DNA from: Neobacillus sp. PS3-12
Lineage (GTDB): Bacteria > Bacillota > Bacilli > Bacillales > Cytobacillaceae
Length of the DNA: 64,000 bases
Reading direction: 5' to 3'
NCBI RefSeq assembly: GCF_030915385.1
Contig: NZ_CP133268.1
Location: 3,446,001 to 3,510,000, forward strand
The notes below the pieces were generated by a model. That model was given only the letters and a program-made list of their open reading frames with translations. It had not been told where the DNA came from and did no database searches. How positions within the stretch are numbered: the first letter of the stretch is position 1; every line of letters starts with the position of its first letter. Position numbers and translations under genes: made by a program. This document shows positions 30,506-42,034 of the stretch, in pieces.

Positions 30506-31738
30506 TTGATTCCGACAATGATGAATAACGACATGGTTATTCTTGAAAATGAAAGTGTAACATTACCAAAAGGTTTTAATGCAGGTGGAGTTCATTGCGG
30601 GTTAAAAAAGAACGGCAAACTTGACTTGGGATATATTGTTTCTGAAGTGCCTGCGACTGCTGCAGGAGTTTATACAACAAATATTTTTCAAGCAGCTCCA
30701 TTATTGGTCACACAAGAAAGTATTTCCAAGGAAAAGAAAATCCAGGCGATCATTGTAAACTCTGGAAACGCCAATTCCTGTACAGGAGATCAAGGGTTGA
30801 AAGATGCTTATGAAATGCAAAAGCAATTTGCAGCGGAGCTCGGAATAAAAGAACATTACGTTGCCGTTACTTCGACAGGAGTCATTGGTGAAAAAATGCC
30901 AATGGACAAAGTGATCTCTGGTATTAAACAAATTCTAAAAGAAGAAAATGAAGCCGAAAGTAAATTTCAAGCAGCTATTTTAACAACAGACTTGGCTCCT
31001 AAAAATATCGGTGTGCAAATTAAAGTAGACGGAAAGATTATTAGTATCGGCGGGGCCGCAAAGGGTTCTGGAATGATCCACCCCAATATGGCAACCATGC
31101 TTGGTTTTGTTACAACAGATGCCAATATTGAGCAGGAGAGTTTATTAGCAGCCTTAAAAGAAGTTACCAACCAAACTTTTAATATGATTACCGTCGATGG
31201 TGATACAAGTACAAATGATATGGTATTAGTCATGGCTAATGGAATGGCGGGTAATAACACGTTAACCGTTGACCATCCAGAATGGAACATTTTCTTAAAT
31301 GGGCTGAAGCTTGTGTGCCAAGAGTTAGCAAAAAAAATTGCTAAAGACGGTGAAGGAGCTACAAAATTAATCGAAGTTCAGGTAAATAGCGCAAGTTGTC
31401 AATCTGATGCAGGTGCTGTTGGTAAATCGATTATTTCATCTAACCTAGTTAAAACCGCTATTTATGGAACGGATCCCAATTGGGGAAGAATTGTTACAGC
31501 AATTGGCTATAGCGGTGTTCCTGTTGAGCCAAATTTAGTTAAAGTTTCGATTGGGTCTTTTGTCGTTTTTGAAGATGGCTTACCATGTCCGATTAATGAA
31601 GAGGAAGTTAAGCAATATTTAGAACAAGATACTATCCAAATCTTTGTTGAGCTAAATCAAGGTAACTATAGTGCGGCGGCTTGGGGATGCGATTTAACTT
31701 ATGACTATATTAAAATCAATGCATCATACCGTTCATGA
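30506..31738 (+). CDS. argJ: Bifunctional ornithine acetyltransferase / N-acetylglutamate synthase
   Basis: Transfers the acetyl group from N-acetylornithine to glutamate, and in the bifunctional form also from acetyl-CoA, recycling acetyl groups in arginine synthesis. It is self-cleaved before the Thr of the MATMLGF motif (in KGSGMIHPNMATMLGF) into alpha and beta chains. From TTG 30506, which follows AAGGAGAGG at 5 nt, it has 410 residues, typical of ArgJ. An ATG at 30518 is too far from the ribosome site, and the frame further upstream runs into argC. It lies 26 bp after argC in the same operon. Confidence 0.95.
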   Translation: MIPTMMNNDMVILENESVTLPKGFNAGGVHCGLKKNGKLDLGYIVSEVPATAAGVYTTNIFQAAPLLVTQESISKEKKIQAIIVNSGNANSCTGDQGLKDAYEMQKQFAAELGIKEHYVAVTSTGVIGEKMPMDKVISGIKQILKEENEAESKFQAAILTTDLAPKNIGVQIKVDGKIISIGGAAKGSGMIHPNMATMLGFVTTDANIEQESLLAALKEVTNQTFNMITVDGDTSTNDMVLVMANGMAGNNTLTVDHPEWNIFLNGLKLVCQELAKKIAKDGEGATKLIEVQVNSASCQSDAGAVGKSIISSNLVKTAIYGTDPNWGRIVTAIGYSGVPVEPNLVKVSIGSFVVFEDGLPCPINEEEVKQYLEQDTIQIFVELNQGNYSAAAWGCDLTYDYIKINASYRS

Positions 31739-31744
31739 GGTGAA

Positions 31745-32554
31745 ATGATGAAATATATTGTGATTAAATGGGGCGGCAGCGTCCTTGAAAAATTACCGAA
31801 AAGTTTTTATCAAGATGTCGTTTCACTCCACCAATCAGGTGAGTGGACCCCGATCATTGTTCATGGAGGCGGACCACTTATCACTGAACTATTGCAAAAG
31901 TTAAATGTTGAAACCACTTTTATAAATGGACTGAGAGTTACAAGTCAACCTGTATTAGACATTGTTGAAATGGTTTTAAGCGGAGCGGTCAATAAGCAGG
32001 TGGTTAGAAAGATCCTGGAAGCTGGGGGCAATGCTTTCGGAATCAGTGGTGTAGATGGAGGTTTATTACAAGCAAAGCCAACGGAGGCATCTGACACCTT
32101 AGGGTTTGTTGGTGAGGTTGTGAATGTTAACCATAAACTGATTGAGGGAGTCATTAACCAAGGTTATATTCCTGTTATTTCACCAGTAGGGATTGGTGAG
32201 GATGGTCAGCGGTATAACATTAATGGCGACGTTGCTGCATCGGCGATTGCGAAAAGCTTAGGAGCGAATCTTTGCTTTATCAGTGATATACCTGGAATCC
32301 TTGTGGAAAAAGATGGACAAAAGATAAAGCTCACGAAGGCTACGAAAAAGGAAGTTGAAGAGCTGATTGATAATCAAACGATTTGGGGCGGAATGATTCC
32401 AAAAGTAAAAGCTGCAATCGATGGTCTTGTCCATAACATTCCTGAAGTTGGGATCATAAATGGGCTGGAGGAAAATAGTTTAATCGATTATACGAATGGA
32501 AATGAAGTTGGAACTAAAATTGTTCTAGACGAGGTGTTTAGTAATGGCAAATAA
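31745..32554 (+). CDS. argB: Acetylglutamate kinase
   Basis: ATP-dependent phosphorylation of N-acetylglutamate, the second step of arginine synthesis. It has 269 residues of the amino acid kinase fold. Visible motifs are IKWGGSVLEK near the N-terminus, VHGGGPLI (about 38-45), the substrate-binding NGLRVT (about 60-65) and VISPVG with NINGDVAASAIA near 145-180. GAGGTGA precedes two adjacent ATG codons (31745, 31748); either may be used. It starts six bases after argJ and overlaps argD by 11 nt, so translation is coupled. Confidence 0.95.
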   Translation: MMKYIVIKWGGSVLEKLPKSFYQDVVSLHQSGEWTPIIVHGGGPLITELLQKLNVETTFINGLRVTSQPVLDIVEMVLSGAVNKQVVRKILEAGGNAFGISGVDGGLLQAKPTEASDTLGFVGEVVNVNHKLIEGVINQGYIPVISPVGIGEDGQRYNINGDVAASAIAKSLGANLCFISDIPGILVEKDGQKIKLTKATKKEVEELIDNQTIWGGMIPKVKAAIDGLVHNIPEVGIINGLEENSLIDYTNGNEVGTKIVLDEVFSNGK

Positions 32555-33731
32555 TCCTGAAGTCTCAACGGTCTCACCACTTATGGCAACTTATGCCCGC
32601 TTTCCTGTTACGATTGTAAAAGGGAAAGGGAGCTATGTATGGGATGATCAAGGGAAAAAATATTTGGATTTTACATCAGGGATCGCTACTTGTAACTTAG
32701 GTCACGTTCCTGATGTTGTGAAAGAAAAACTGGAAGAACAATTACAAAATTTATGGCATTGCTCAAACCTTTATCATATACCTAACCAAGAAAAACTTGC
32801 AGGATTGCTCGTTGCAAATAGCTGTGGTGATCAAGTATTTTTTTGTAACAGCGGTGCAGAAGCCAATGAGGCTGCAATTAAAATAGCAAGAAGGTATGCT
32901 CAAAAGGTAAAAGGCACGGATCAACATTTAGTGATTACCTTTAAACAATCATTTCACGGAAGAACAATGGCGACCTTGTCTGCAACAGGTCAGGAAAAAA
33001 TTCAAAAAGGTTTTTATCCATTGGTATCAGGATTCCAGTATCTTGCTTATAATGATTTTGCCTCCCTAGATCTACTGGCTGACCTAAAGCCCGCCGCAGT
33101 GCTTCTTGAACTGATCCAAGGTGAAGGTGGAGTGATTCCAGCTGAACCAGAATGGGTGAAAAAGCTTGAAGCCATTTGCAAAGAGAATGATATTCTCTTG
33201 ATGGTAGATGAAATTCAAACAGGAATGGGGAGAACAGGTAAATTGTTTTCCTATGAGCATTATGATATTGAGCCTGATGTAATCAGTCTTGCAAAAGGTC
33301 TTGGATCAGGATTACCAATCGGAGCAATAATCGCTAAGGAGAGAGTTGCAAAAGCATTTGACCCGGGAAGCCATGGCAGCACATTTGGCGGGAATCCGCT
33401 AGTAACCGCTGCCGGAGTTGCGACTGTTCAACATATTGTTACCAGCAATTTACTAACTCATGTAAACGAGATCGCAGAATATTTAGATGCCGAGTTAGCA
33501 GATTTGAAAACCAAGTTTAGCTTTATTAAGGACATTCGCGGAAAAGGGCTCTTAAAAGGAATTATTGTTGAAGTAAACGCTGCTGAAATTGTTCAAAAGG
33601 CGATTACAAATCAGCTGCTAATTTTAACCGCAGGTCCGAACGTAGTACGTATTTTGCCGCCGCTAACGGCAACAAAAGAGGAAATATTGCAATTCGTAAA
33701 GATATTGGAGAAAGTTTTCCAAAGTATATAG
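32544..33731 (+). CDS. argD: Acetylornithine aminotransferase
   Basis: PLP enzyme converting N-acetylglutamate semialdehyde and glutamate to N-acetylornithine and 2-oxoglutarate. It has 395 residues, class III aminotransferase. Features are FCNSGAEANEAAIKIAR (about 94-110), FHGRT (about 137-141), the PLP Asp in MVDEIQTGMGRTG (about 219-231) and the Schiff-base Lys in SLAKGLGSGLPIGA (about 249-262). It overlaps argB by 11 nt and is followed by carA after 17 bp. Position in the operon distinguishes it from rocD-type ornithine aminotransferase. Confidence 0.95.
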   Translation: MANNPEVSTVSPLMATYARFPVTIVKGKGSYVWDDQGKKYLDFTSGIATCNLGHVPDVVKEKLEEQLQNLWHCSNLYHIPNQEKLAGLLVANSCGDQVFFCNSGAEANEAAIKIARRYAQKVKGTDQHLVITFKQSFHGRTMATLSATGQEKIQKGFYPLVSGFQYLAYNDFASLDLLADLKPAAVLLELIQGEGGVIPAEPEWVKKLEAICKENDILLMVDEIQTGMGRTGKLFSYEHYDIEPDVISLAKGLGSGLPIGAIIAKERVAKAFDPGSHGSTFGGNPLVTAAGVATVQHIVTSNLLTHVNEIAEYLDAELADLKTKFSFIKDIRGKGLLKGIIVEVNAAEIVQKAITNQLLILTAGPNVVRILPPLTATKEEILQFVKILEKVFQSI

Positions 33732-33748
33732 AGAAAGGCAGTGAAATT

Positions 33749-34831
33749 GTGAAACAAGGATATCTTACTTTGGAAACCGGAGAGATATTTGAGGGAGTTC
33801 TAATTGGTGCAAGTAAGGATTCTTTCGGGGAAGTTGTTTTTAATACAAGTATGACCGGCTACCAAGAAATAATCACAGACCCTTCATATGCTGGGCAAAT
33901 TATTACTTTTTGTTATCCGATAATTGGGAATTATGGAGTAAATTCATTGGATGATGAGAGCATTAATCCGGCTTTATCAGGTGTCATTATCGGAGATTTA
34001 TGTGAGACCCCAAGCCACTATCAATCAATGCAAAGGTTTTCTGAAAAATTAACTCAGGCTGGAGTATCAGGACTTGCCGAAGTAGATACAAGAATGCTTG
34101 TAAAAACGATTCGCTCAAGAGGGACAGTGAAGGGGATTATAAGCGCTGAAACAATCGAACAAACTGCTTTTGATTCTTTTGAAGAAAATCCTTTTTGGGT
34201 TAACAAAGTATCAACGAATAAGATTACTAATTATAAAAATAATGGCCCGCATGTTGTCCTAATGGATTTTGGTTATAAAAAATCGATTTTAACGGCGCTT
34301 TTAGCGGAGAATTGCTCCGTTACGGTTGTGCCATATAATACCCCATTTGAAAAAGTGAAGGCTCTAGCTCCTGATGGAGTATTGTTATCAAATGGACCCA
34401 GTGATCCAATGGAACTGAAACAATGGTTTCCAGAAATTAAAAGGATTACGCAGCATTATCCTACACTGGGAATTTGCTTGGGACATCAATTGATTGCCCT
34501 GGCATATGGAGCAAAAACAACAAAATTAGCTTATGGACATCGAGGCGGTAATCACCCTGTAAAGGAACTGATGACCGGCAAAGTGAAAATTACCGCGCAG
34601 AACCATGGCTATGTTGTCGTCGATGAAAGTATTGACACAAACGTATTTAAAATCACCTACCGAAATGTAAATGATCATTCGATTGAGGGATTAAAACACG
34701 TTAAATATCCAATCCAAACCGTGCAATTTCATCCAGAAGCACATCCGGGCCCAAGTGATACAGCCCATATTTTAACGGAGTTTGTCAGCCAAATTACTTC
34801 AATGGGAGAGACACGATATGCCATTACGTAA
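33749..34831 (+). CDS. carA: Carbamoyl-phosphate synthase, arginine-specific, small (glutaminase) subunit
   Basis: Hydrolyses glutamine to supply ammonia to CarB for carbamoyl phosphate. It has 360 residues: an N-terminal CPSase small-chain domain ([16 protein letters not shown]) and a C-terminal class I amidotransferase with the nucleophile Cys in LGICLGHQ (about 243) and catalytic His/Glu in FHPEAHPGP (about 328-333). GTG start. Being inside the arg operon, it is the arginine-specific paralog rather than the pyrimidine operon copy. It overlaps carB by 14 nt. Confidence 0.94.
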   Translation: MKQGYLTLETGEIFEGVLIGASKDSFGEVVFNTSMTGYQEIITDPSYAGQIITFCYPIIGNYGVNSLDDESINPALSGVIIGDLCETPSHYQSMQRFSEKLTQAGVSGLAEVDTRMLVKTIRSRGTVKGIISAETIEQTAFDSFEENPFWVNKVSTNKITNYKNNGPHVVLMDFGYKKSILTALLAENCSVTVVPYNTPFEKVKALAPDGVLLSNGPSDPMELKQWFPEIKRITQHYPTLGICLGHQLIALAYGAKTTKLAYGHRGGNHPVKELMTGKVKITAQNHGYVVVDESIDTNVFKITYRNVNDHSIEGLKHVKYPIQTVQFHPEAHPGPSDTAHILTEFVSQITSMGETRYAIT

Positions 34832-37800
34832 AAATTTGAAAAAGGTACTAGTAATTGGATCAGGTCCCATTGTCATTGGCCAGGCAGCCGAATTTGATTA
34901 TGCAGGAACACAGGCATGCATTGCCTTAAAAGAAGAGGGCATTGAGGTTGTTCTCATTAATAATAATCCGGCTACGATTATGACTGATGAGACTGTGGCA
35001 GATAAAGTATATATTGAGCCGCTAAATATCGCTACAATTGAAAAAATTATTAAGAAAGAAAAACCAGACGGAATTATCGGAACGCTCGGAGGACAAACGG
35101 GGTTAAACTTAACTGTAGAACTATACGAGCAAAAAATCTTGCAAAAGTATAACGTTGAACTGCTAGGGACCTCTGTTGAATCCATTAAAAATGGCGAGGA
35201 TCGCGAAAGATTCAGAAACCTAATGATTAAAATTGGTGAGCCAATCCCTGAATCAAGCATCATTACCTCCTATGATGATGGAGTAAAATTCGTTAAAGAA
35301 ATTGGTTATCCTGTCATTATCCGCCCTGCTTACACGCTCGGAGGAGAAGGCGGAGGATTTGCCTATAATGATACAGATCTTGAGACCTTCCTTAAAAAAG
35401 GGTTAACAGCCAGTCCGATTCATCAAGTGTTGGTGGAGAGGAGTATAAAGGGCTGGAAGGAAATCGAGTATGAAGTCATGCGCGATGCCAATGATACGTG
35501 CATTATTGTTTGCAACATGGAAAATATGGATCCTGTAGGCGTTCATACCGGAGATTCCATCGTCGTTGCTCCATCACAAACATTAACAGATGTTCAATAT
35601 CAAATGCTTCGTGATGCATCCATAAAAGTTATTAGAGAATTAAAAATTATTGGCGGCTGTAACATTCAGTTTGCTCTTAATCCCAATTCAAACGAGTATT
35701 GCATTATTGAAGTAAATCCAAGGGTAAGCCGTTCATCTGCATTAGCTTCAAAGGCAACGGGCTATCCAATTGCTCGTATGGCTGCAAAATGTTCGGTTGG
35801 CTATCATTTGGATGAAATTCTAAATCCAATTACTGGAAATACATTTGCTTCGTTTGAACCTGCGATTGATTATATTGTGGTAAAACTGCCGCGTTTTCCA
35901 TTTGATAAGTTCCCTGAGGCAGATCGTTCGCTGGGAACCCAAATGAAGGCTACAGGGGAAGTAATGGCGATTGACCGTACATTTGAAGGTGCATTAAATA
36001 AAGCCATTCGTTCTCTCGAATTGAATGTTTACAGCTTAACAAATGCTGCTAACCATTCATGGGGTATGGATACTTTGGTTAAAATGCTGGAAAAGGCAAA
36101 TGATCAGCGCTTATTCGTAATCGCTGAAGCAATGAGACGAGATATGCCATTTGAAAAAATTCAGCAGCTTACCCAGATTGATCCATGGTTTTTACACAAA
36201 ATTAATGCAATCGTCGAGTTGGAAAAAGATTTATCAGCTTTTACGTGGACTAGTGTTCCAACATCGCTGCTTAAAACAGCTAAACGAAACAATATTTCTG
36301 ATAAACATTTAGCAAAAATCTATTCATTACCCGAAAAAGAAATTAGAGACAAGTGGAAGGAATTAAATTGGAAGCCTGGTTATAAAATGGTTGATACCTG
36401 TTCAGCTGAATTTGATGCCGTCACTCCATACTATTATTCTACATGGCTAGGTTTTGATGAAGTAGAAGTAACAACAGGAAGAAAAATTTTAGTTATTGGT
36501 TCTGGCCCTATTCGAATTGGGCAAGGGATCGAATTTGATTATTGTTCTGTTCATGCAGCAAAGGCACTTAAGAAAAAAGGGTATGAAGCAGTCGTTATTA
36601 ATAATAATCCTGAGACAGTCAGCACAGATTACTCAGTTGCAGACAAACTTTATTTTGAACCGTTAGCTGTAGAAGATGTTTTGCGTGTTATTGAAAAAGA
36701 AAAGGTAGAAGGAGTCCTTATTCAATTTGGCGGCCAGACTGCCATCAATATTGCACACGCCTTAGAAGAAGAGGGTGTCAAGATTTTAGGAACTACCGTT
36801 TCAGATGTGGATAAACTCGAAGACCGCAAAGAGTTTTATCAGTTGCTGGAAGAATTAAAAATACCGCATATTAATGGGGAAATAGCAAATCATGCAGAAG
36901 AATTACTGGCTGCTGCTGCAAAATTGGGTTACCCGGTTTTAGTTCGTCCGTCATATGTAATCGGCGGTCAATCGATGTTTACGATTTATAATGAGGAAGA
37001 ATTAAAACGATATATCCATCAATTAGCGGAGAATTCTCAGGATCAAATGTGGCCTTTGCTTGTAGACCGCTATATGCCTGGACTTGAGTGTGAAGTAGAT
37101 GTAATAAGTGATGGCCAGGATCTTGTCGTACCAGGGATATTTGAGCATATTGAAAGAGCCGGCGTTCACTCGGGGATAGCATTTCTGTGTTCCCTCCTGT
37201 ATCTTTATCCAATGAGATGAAAGAAATATTAATTGATTATGCCGCTAGAATTGCTAAATCAATGCCGATTGTCGGAATTATGAATATCCAATTCGTAATT
37301 TATGAAAATGTAGTTTATGTGTTAGAGGTGAATCCTCGTTCCTCAAGAACCGTTCCGATTATCAGTAAAGTGACAGGAACTCCAATGATTGAATGGGCCA
37401 TACGTGTTCAACTGGGCGAGGCGTTAAAAGACTTAAGTTTAAAGATTGGATTACTTCCTGAACCACATTATTATGCTGTTAAATCACCTGTATTTTCATC
37501 AGGAAAATTAAAAGGAGTCGATCCTGTACTAGGACCTGAAATGAAGTCAACAGGAGAGATTCTTGGGTTAGGCGTTACACTTGATGAGGCATTAAGAAAA
37601 GCCCTTCCATTTATGCAAGAGCAAACAAATGATGAAGAATATGTCTTATGCTCCATTTCTGATCGAGCAAAAGAAGAAAGCTTGCCAACGGTCAAAGAAT
37701 TAGCTAGTAATCAATTCAAGTTTGCAGCAACAGAAGGAACAGCAGAGTTCCTTCAAAGAAATGGTATAATAGTTGAAGAGATTATAAAGAATTCGGATCA

Positions 37801-38050
37801 ATTAAATAAATTTTATCGAAATCAAAAAATCAGAGCGGTTATTAACATTCCGAATGAAGGCCGTAACGATAGCAAATTTGGTTTTTACCTACGAGAACAA
37901 TCCGTAAAATACAATGTCCCGTGTTATACCCATTTTGATACGGTTAAAGCAATTATTGAATTGAGAAAAAATAAGCCTTTAGAAACGGGTGTCTATACGG
38001 TAGGCGAATATTTTAAAATCGAAGAAAGTAAAATAGGAGGGACGCTATAA
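34818..38050 (+). CDS. carB: Carbamoyl-phosphate synthase, arginine-specific, large subunit (apparent one-base frameshift)
   Basis: Makes carbamoyl phosphate from bicarbonate, ammonia and two ATP. The duplicated ATP-grasp architecture is visible: [19 protein letters not shown] at the start and [18 protein letters not shown] near residue 560, then an MGS-like C-terminal domain. The frame is broken near 37172-37175. Frame 1 stops at 37220, and the remainder ([20 protein letters not shown]...) continues in another frame to 38050. One extra G in the GGGG run gives [13 protein letters not shown], the family sequence, and a protein of about 1,077 residues. All downstream sequence is well conserved, so a sequencing error is more likely than a true pseudogene. 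ATG 34818 overlaps carA by 14 nt. Confidence 0.92.
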
Positions 38051-39027
38051 TGGTTCAGGCAATAAAAACAACCGAAAGCAGTGATGTCATGCAGGCAAAA
38101 TTGAAGGGAAAAGATTTCTTAAGTATTGCTGATTTTTCAACTGCTGAGATTTTATATTTACTCGAAGAAGCAAAGGAACTAAAAAAACTCCAAAAATCTG
38201 GAATCCCTCATCCATATCTTGCCGGGAAAGTATTAGGAATGCTTTTTGAAAAATCATCCACGCGCACCCGTGTTTCGTTTGAAGTTGGTATGCTCCAGCT
38301 CGGAGGGCATGCGATTTTCCTAAGCCCAAGGGATATTCAATTAGGAAGAGGCGAAAGTATTCACGACACGGCAATCGTTTTATCAAGATATCTTGATGCG
38401 CTAATGATTCGTACTTTTTCACATGAATCCATCCAGGAATTTGCTCATCACGCTGATGTGCCGATTATCAATGGATTAACGGATCCCCATCACCCTGTAC
38501 AGGTAATGGCTGATTTGCAAACGATTATTGAATATAAAGGAAAATTAGACGGACTAAAACTATGCTATGTTGGCGATGGAAATAATAACGTAACACACTC
38601 ATTAATTGAAGCTGCTGCGAAGGTTGGCATGCATATTAGTGTTGCCAGCCCTGAAAAATACAGACCAAATCAGGAAATCGTTGCAAAGGCATTGGAAGAT
38701 GCGAAACTAACAGGAAGTACAATTTCGATTATAACGGATCCAATTGAAGCGATGAAAGATGCGGATGTCGTTGTAACAGATGTCTGGACCAGCATGGGTA
38801 TGGAAGCAGAAGCGCAAGAAAGGCTGCAGGCTTTTCAAGCTTACCAAGTAAATGAGGAACTTTGCAGTTATGCAAAAAGCGATTACATCTTTATGCATTG
38901 TTTACCTGCCCACCGTGGTGAAGAAGTGACAGCTGACATTATTGATGGTCCACATTCAGTCGTTTTTGACGAAGCAGAGAACCGTTTGCATGCACAAAAA
39001 GCCATTTTAAAAGCTGTCATTTTATAA
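38050..39027 (+). CDS. argF: Ornithine carbamoyltransferase
   Basis: Condenses ornithine and carbamoyl phosphate to citrulline. It has 325 residues with the carbamoyl-phosphate site EKSSTRTRVSFEVG (about 70-83), HPVQ in DPHHPVQ (about 150) and the ornithine-site motif HCLPAHRGEEV (about 280-290). It starts at TAATG, overlapping the carB stop codon by one base, with ATAGGAGGG upstream. It is the last gene of argCJBD-carAB-argF. argG follows 116 bp downstream with its own ARG box and probably its own promoter. Confidence 0.96.
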   Translation: MVQAIKTTESSDVMQAKLKGKDFLSIADFSTAEILYLLEEAKELKKLQKSGIPHPYLAGKVLGMLFEKSSTRTRVSFEVGMLQLGGHAIFLSPRDIQLGRGESIHDTAIVLSRYLDALMIRTFSHESIQEFAHHADVPIINGLTDPHHPVQVMADLQTIIEYKGKLDGLKLCYVGDGNNNVTHSLIEAAAKVGMHISVASPEKYRPNQEIVAKALEDAKLTGSTISIITDPIEAMKDADVVVTDVWTSMGMEAEAQERLQAFQAYQVNEELCSYAKSDYIFMHCLPAHRGEEVTADIIDGPHSVVFDEAENRLHAQKAILKAVIL

Positions 39028-39088
39028 AAAACCAATAAAAGGCAAGTTTTTTTTAAAAAAATAGTGGCAATTTTTTTGTTGCTTATTG

Positions 39089-39122
39089 TATAATAATTCT
39101 ATCGATTGAATTTTAATGCAAT
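39089..39122 (+). promoter_or_regulatory. argG promoter -10 and ARG box
   Basis: TATAAT at 39089-39094, followed by ATTGAATTTTAATGCAAT (39105-39122), a close match to the AhrC/ArgR box consensus of Bacillus (ATGAATWWWWATKCA-like). Its place just after the -10 fits arginine repression of argGH. The -35 is weak. Confidence 0.65.
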
Positions 39123-39143
39123 GGAATGTGAGGAGAATATAAA

Positions 39144-40364
39144 GTGGCGAAAGAAAAAATTGTCTTAGCATACTCAGGTGGTTTAGATACATCCGTTTCA
39201 GTTAAATGGATTCAAGAAAAATATGGTTATGATGTTATTGCTTTAGGATTGGATGTTGGTGAAGGAAAAGATCTTGAAGCGATCAAGAATAAAGCTTTAA
39301 ACGTTGGTGCTATTAAAGCCTATATGATCGATGCGAAGGAAATGCTCGCAAAAGAGTATATTTTACCTGCATTGAAAGCAAATTGCCTGTATGAAGGTAA
39401 ATATCCATTATCATCTGCCTTGTCTCGTCCGTTAATTTCGAAACTATTAGTTGATGTTGCGGAAAAAGAAGGGGCAACAGCAGTAGCACATGGCTGCACA
39501 GGTAAAGGTAATGACCAAGTTCGTTTTGAAGTTTCGATTCAAGCATTAAACCCAAGCTTAAAGGTGGTTGCACCTGTTCGTGAATGGGGAATGAACCGCG
39601 ATGAAGAAATTGAATATGCAGATAAGCATGGGATACCAGTGCCTGCTAATTTAGAAAATCCTTATTCAATTGATGCCAACATTTGGGGCCGTGCCTGCGA
39701 AGCTGGTGTTCTTGAAAATCCTTGGAATGAAGCTCCTGAAGGTGCGTTTGCGTGGACCACTCCCGTTGAGTTAACACCAGATGCTCCAGAGTATATCGAA
39801 ATTGAATTTGAACAAGGTGTTCCAGTTGCTCTTAACGGCGAACAGCTGCCATTGGTCCAATTAATCGAAACTTTAAACCTACTAGGCGGTAAACATGGAG
39901 TCGGACGTATTGACCATATTGAAAATAGATTAGTAGGGATTAAATCTCGTGAAGTGTATGAAAATCCAGCTGCCTTAATATTAATTAATGCACATAAAGA
40001 ATTAGAATTTTTAACACTTCCTCGTGAGATTACGCAATTTAAAACACAAGTTGAGCAGCAAATGACAAAACTGATCTATGAAGGTTTATGGTATTCACCA
40101 TTAAGAACAGCCTTGGATGCATTTGTTGAAGAAACACAAAAAACTGTTTCTGGAACAATCCGTATTAAACTTTTCAAAGGAAGCCATACAGTGGTTGCAC
40201 GTAAGTCAGATAACAGCCTTTACAATGAAGAATTGGCTACTTACTCTAAAGGCGATGCGTTTGATCATCAGGCTGCAGAAGGATTCATTAAGATTTTTGG
40301 ATTACCAACAAAGGTTTATTCAGAAGTTAACAAAAAAAAAGAAATAATGGTTGAATCAAAATAG
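39144..40364 (+). CDS. argG: Argininosuccinate synthase
   Basis: ATP-dependent condensation of citrulline and aspartate. It has 406 residues with the N-type ATP pyrophosphatase motif [14 protein letters not shown] (about 9-22), [15 protein letters not shown] (about 115-129) and the [13 protein letters not shown] segment. The start is GTG 39144 after GAGGAG. It carries its own upstream ARG box, so argGH may be a separate transcript that also receives read-through from the argC operon. argH follows 81 bp later. Confidence 0.96.
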   Translation: MAKEKIVLAYSGGLDTSVSVKWIQEKYGYDVIALGLDVGEGKDLEAIKNKALNVGAIKAYMIDAKEMLAKEYILPALKANCLYEGKYPLSSALSRPLISKLLVDVAEKEGATAVAHGCTGKGNDQVRFEVSIQALNPSLKVVAPVREWGMNRDEEIEYADKHGIPVPANLENPYSIDANIWGRACEAGVLENPWNEAPEGAFAWTTPVELTPDAPEYIEIEFEQGVPVALNGEQLPLVQLIETLNLLGGKHGVGRIDHIENRLVGIKSREVYENPAALILINAHKELEFLTLPREITQFKTQVEQQMTKLIYEGLWYSPLRTALDAFVEETQKTVSGTIRIKLFKGSHTVVARKSDNSLYNEELATYSKGDAFDHQAAEGFIKIFGLPTKVYSEVNKKKEIMVESK

Positions 40365-40445
40365 TATACTATTACTTAAGGGGTGCCCTCGAAATTCATT
40401 TTCGGGGGCAATCTGCTTGATGATGATAATAAGGAGGAAATCGGC

Positions 40446-41821
40446 GTGGCGAAGTTATGGGGTGGCCGCTTCACAAAAGAAACAAATAAACTTGTCGAAG
40501 AATTTACTGCTTCGATTCCATTTGACCAAAAACTGGCTAAAGAAGATATTGCGGGAAGTATGGCACATGTTCAAATGCTAGGTGAATGCGGCATTATTCC
40601 GCAAGAGGATGCGGAGCAAATAAAAAATGGTCTCTTAACGATTAAAAAAATGCTTGATAATAATGAGGTAGAGTTTTTAATCGAAGATGAAGATATTCAT
40701 ATGAATATTGAAAGATTATTAACAGAAAAAATTGGCCAAGTAGGAGGCAAATTGCATACAGGACGCAGCCGAAACGACCAAGTTGCTGTTGATATGCACC
40801 TTTATTTAAGAACAAAAACAACTGAAATCATTAAATTGGTTGAGGATGTTCAATCATCACTTATTGAGCAGGCAAAAGCCAATATTGAAACATTAATCCC
40901 TGGATATACACATTTACAACGTGCACAGCCGGTTTCTTTGCCCACCATTTAATGGCCTATTTTTGGATGTTTGAACGTGACAAAGAAAGATTAGTGGATA
41001 GTTTAAAACGAATCAACTGGATGCCGCTTGGTTCCGGTGCTTTAGCAGGGACAACCTTCCCAATTAACCGCGAACGCGTTGCAGAAATTTTAGGCTTTGA
41101 TACCATTTATCCAAATAGCATGGATGCTGTCAGCGACCGTGATTTTATTCTTGAATTTCTATCCATTGGATCTATCATCATGACACATATTTCTAGAATT
41201 TCTGAGGAACTTGTGATTTGGTCCTCCCAGGAATTTCAATTTGTTGAATTAGACGATTCATTCTGTACAGGCTCAAGCATCATGCCGCAAAAGAAAAATC
41301 CTGATGTTCCAGAGCTATTAAGAGGAAAAACAGGCCGTGCCTATGGTAACTTAATTGGTTTGCTTACTGTATTAAAAGGTTTGCCGCTCGCATATAATAA
41401 AGATTTGCAGGAAGATAAAGAGGGTATGTTTGACACGGTTGAAACACTAGAAGGATCACTTAAATTATTGGCACCAATGATTGAAACGATGACGGTGAAA
41501 AAAGATGTTATGCGTAAAGCAATTAATAACGATTTTTCAAATGCTACCGATATTGCCGATTATTTGGTAACTAAAGGCTTGCCATTCCGTGAGGCCCATG
41601 AAATTATCGGAAAAATTGTCCTTTATGCCATCCAGAATCAAAAGTTTTTATTGGATTTGTCCTTTGAAGAGTACCAGCAGTTCAGTTCATTATTTGAAGA
41701 CGACATTTATGAAGTCTTGTCACCTGAGCATGTGGTTGCCGTAAGGAATAGCTTTGGCGGAACATCACCTGAGCAGGTTAAAAAACAAATTGAGCTTGCC
41801 GAATGCAAAATAAGTAAATAA
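40446..41821 (+). CDS. argH: Argininosuccinate lyase (apparent one-base frameshift)
   Basis: Cleaves argininosuccinate to arginine and fumarate. The gene starts at GTG 40446, nine bases after AAGGAGG ([11 protein letters not shown]). The frame breaks at the TTT run 40937-40939. The first frame ends after [11 protein letters not shown] at 40952. One added T gives [16 protein letters not shown] and continues to 41821, for about 458 residues, the usual ArgH length. The lyase signature [12 protein letters not shown] lies in the second part. Everything on both sides is conserved, so a sequencing error is the simplest explanation; otherwise the strain would be an arginine auxotroph unless another copy exists. 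Confidence 0.92.
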
Positions 41822-41842
41822 ATTACAAATAAGAAGTTTTCC

Positions 41843-41871
41843 TGAAAGCCACCAAATTGGTGGTTTTTTGT
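41843..41871 (+). terminator. Terminator after argH
   Basis: GCCACCAAATTGGTGGT hairpin followed by TTTTTG. Confidence 0.8.
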
Positions 41872-41989
41872 TTATACGGGGGTCTGATGCCCATCAGCGA
41901 TTGGAAAGGGGGACGAAGGTAATCAGAATGCCGACATGATGCTTGAGTGCAAACAAAATGCCGAATCAGTAAATAACGAAAAAGAAAGT

Positions 41990-42026
41990 AAAAAACAGCA
42001 TCAGTTTCTACTAATGCTGTTTTTTA
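41990..42026. terminator. Terminator for the polygalacturonase gene (works on either strand)
   Basis: Stem AAAAACAGCAT (41991-42001) / ATGCTGTTTTT (42014-42024), directly downstream of the minus-strand GH28 stop codon. 41872-41989 holds nothing recognisable. Confidence 0.82.
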
Positions 42027-42034
42027 TAAAAGAC

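Noticed and set aside
37172..37220. Programmed frameshifting in carB (and likewise argH and gsaB)
   Set aside because: The runs are short (G4, T3, C2/G3), no slippery heptamer or stimulatory structure was seen, and these families are not known to use recoding. A missing base is simpler.
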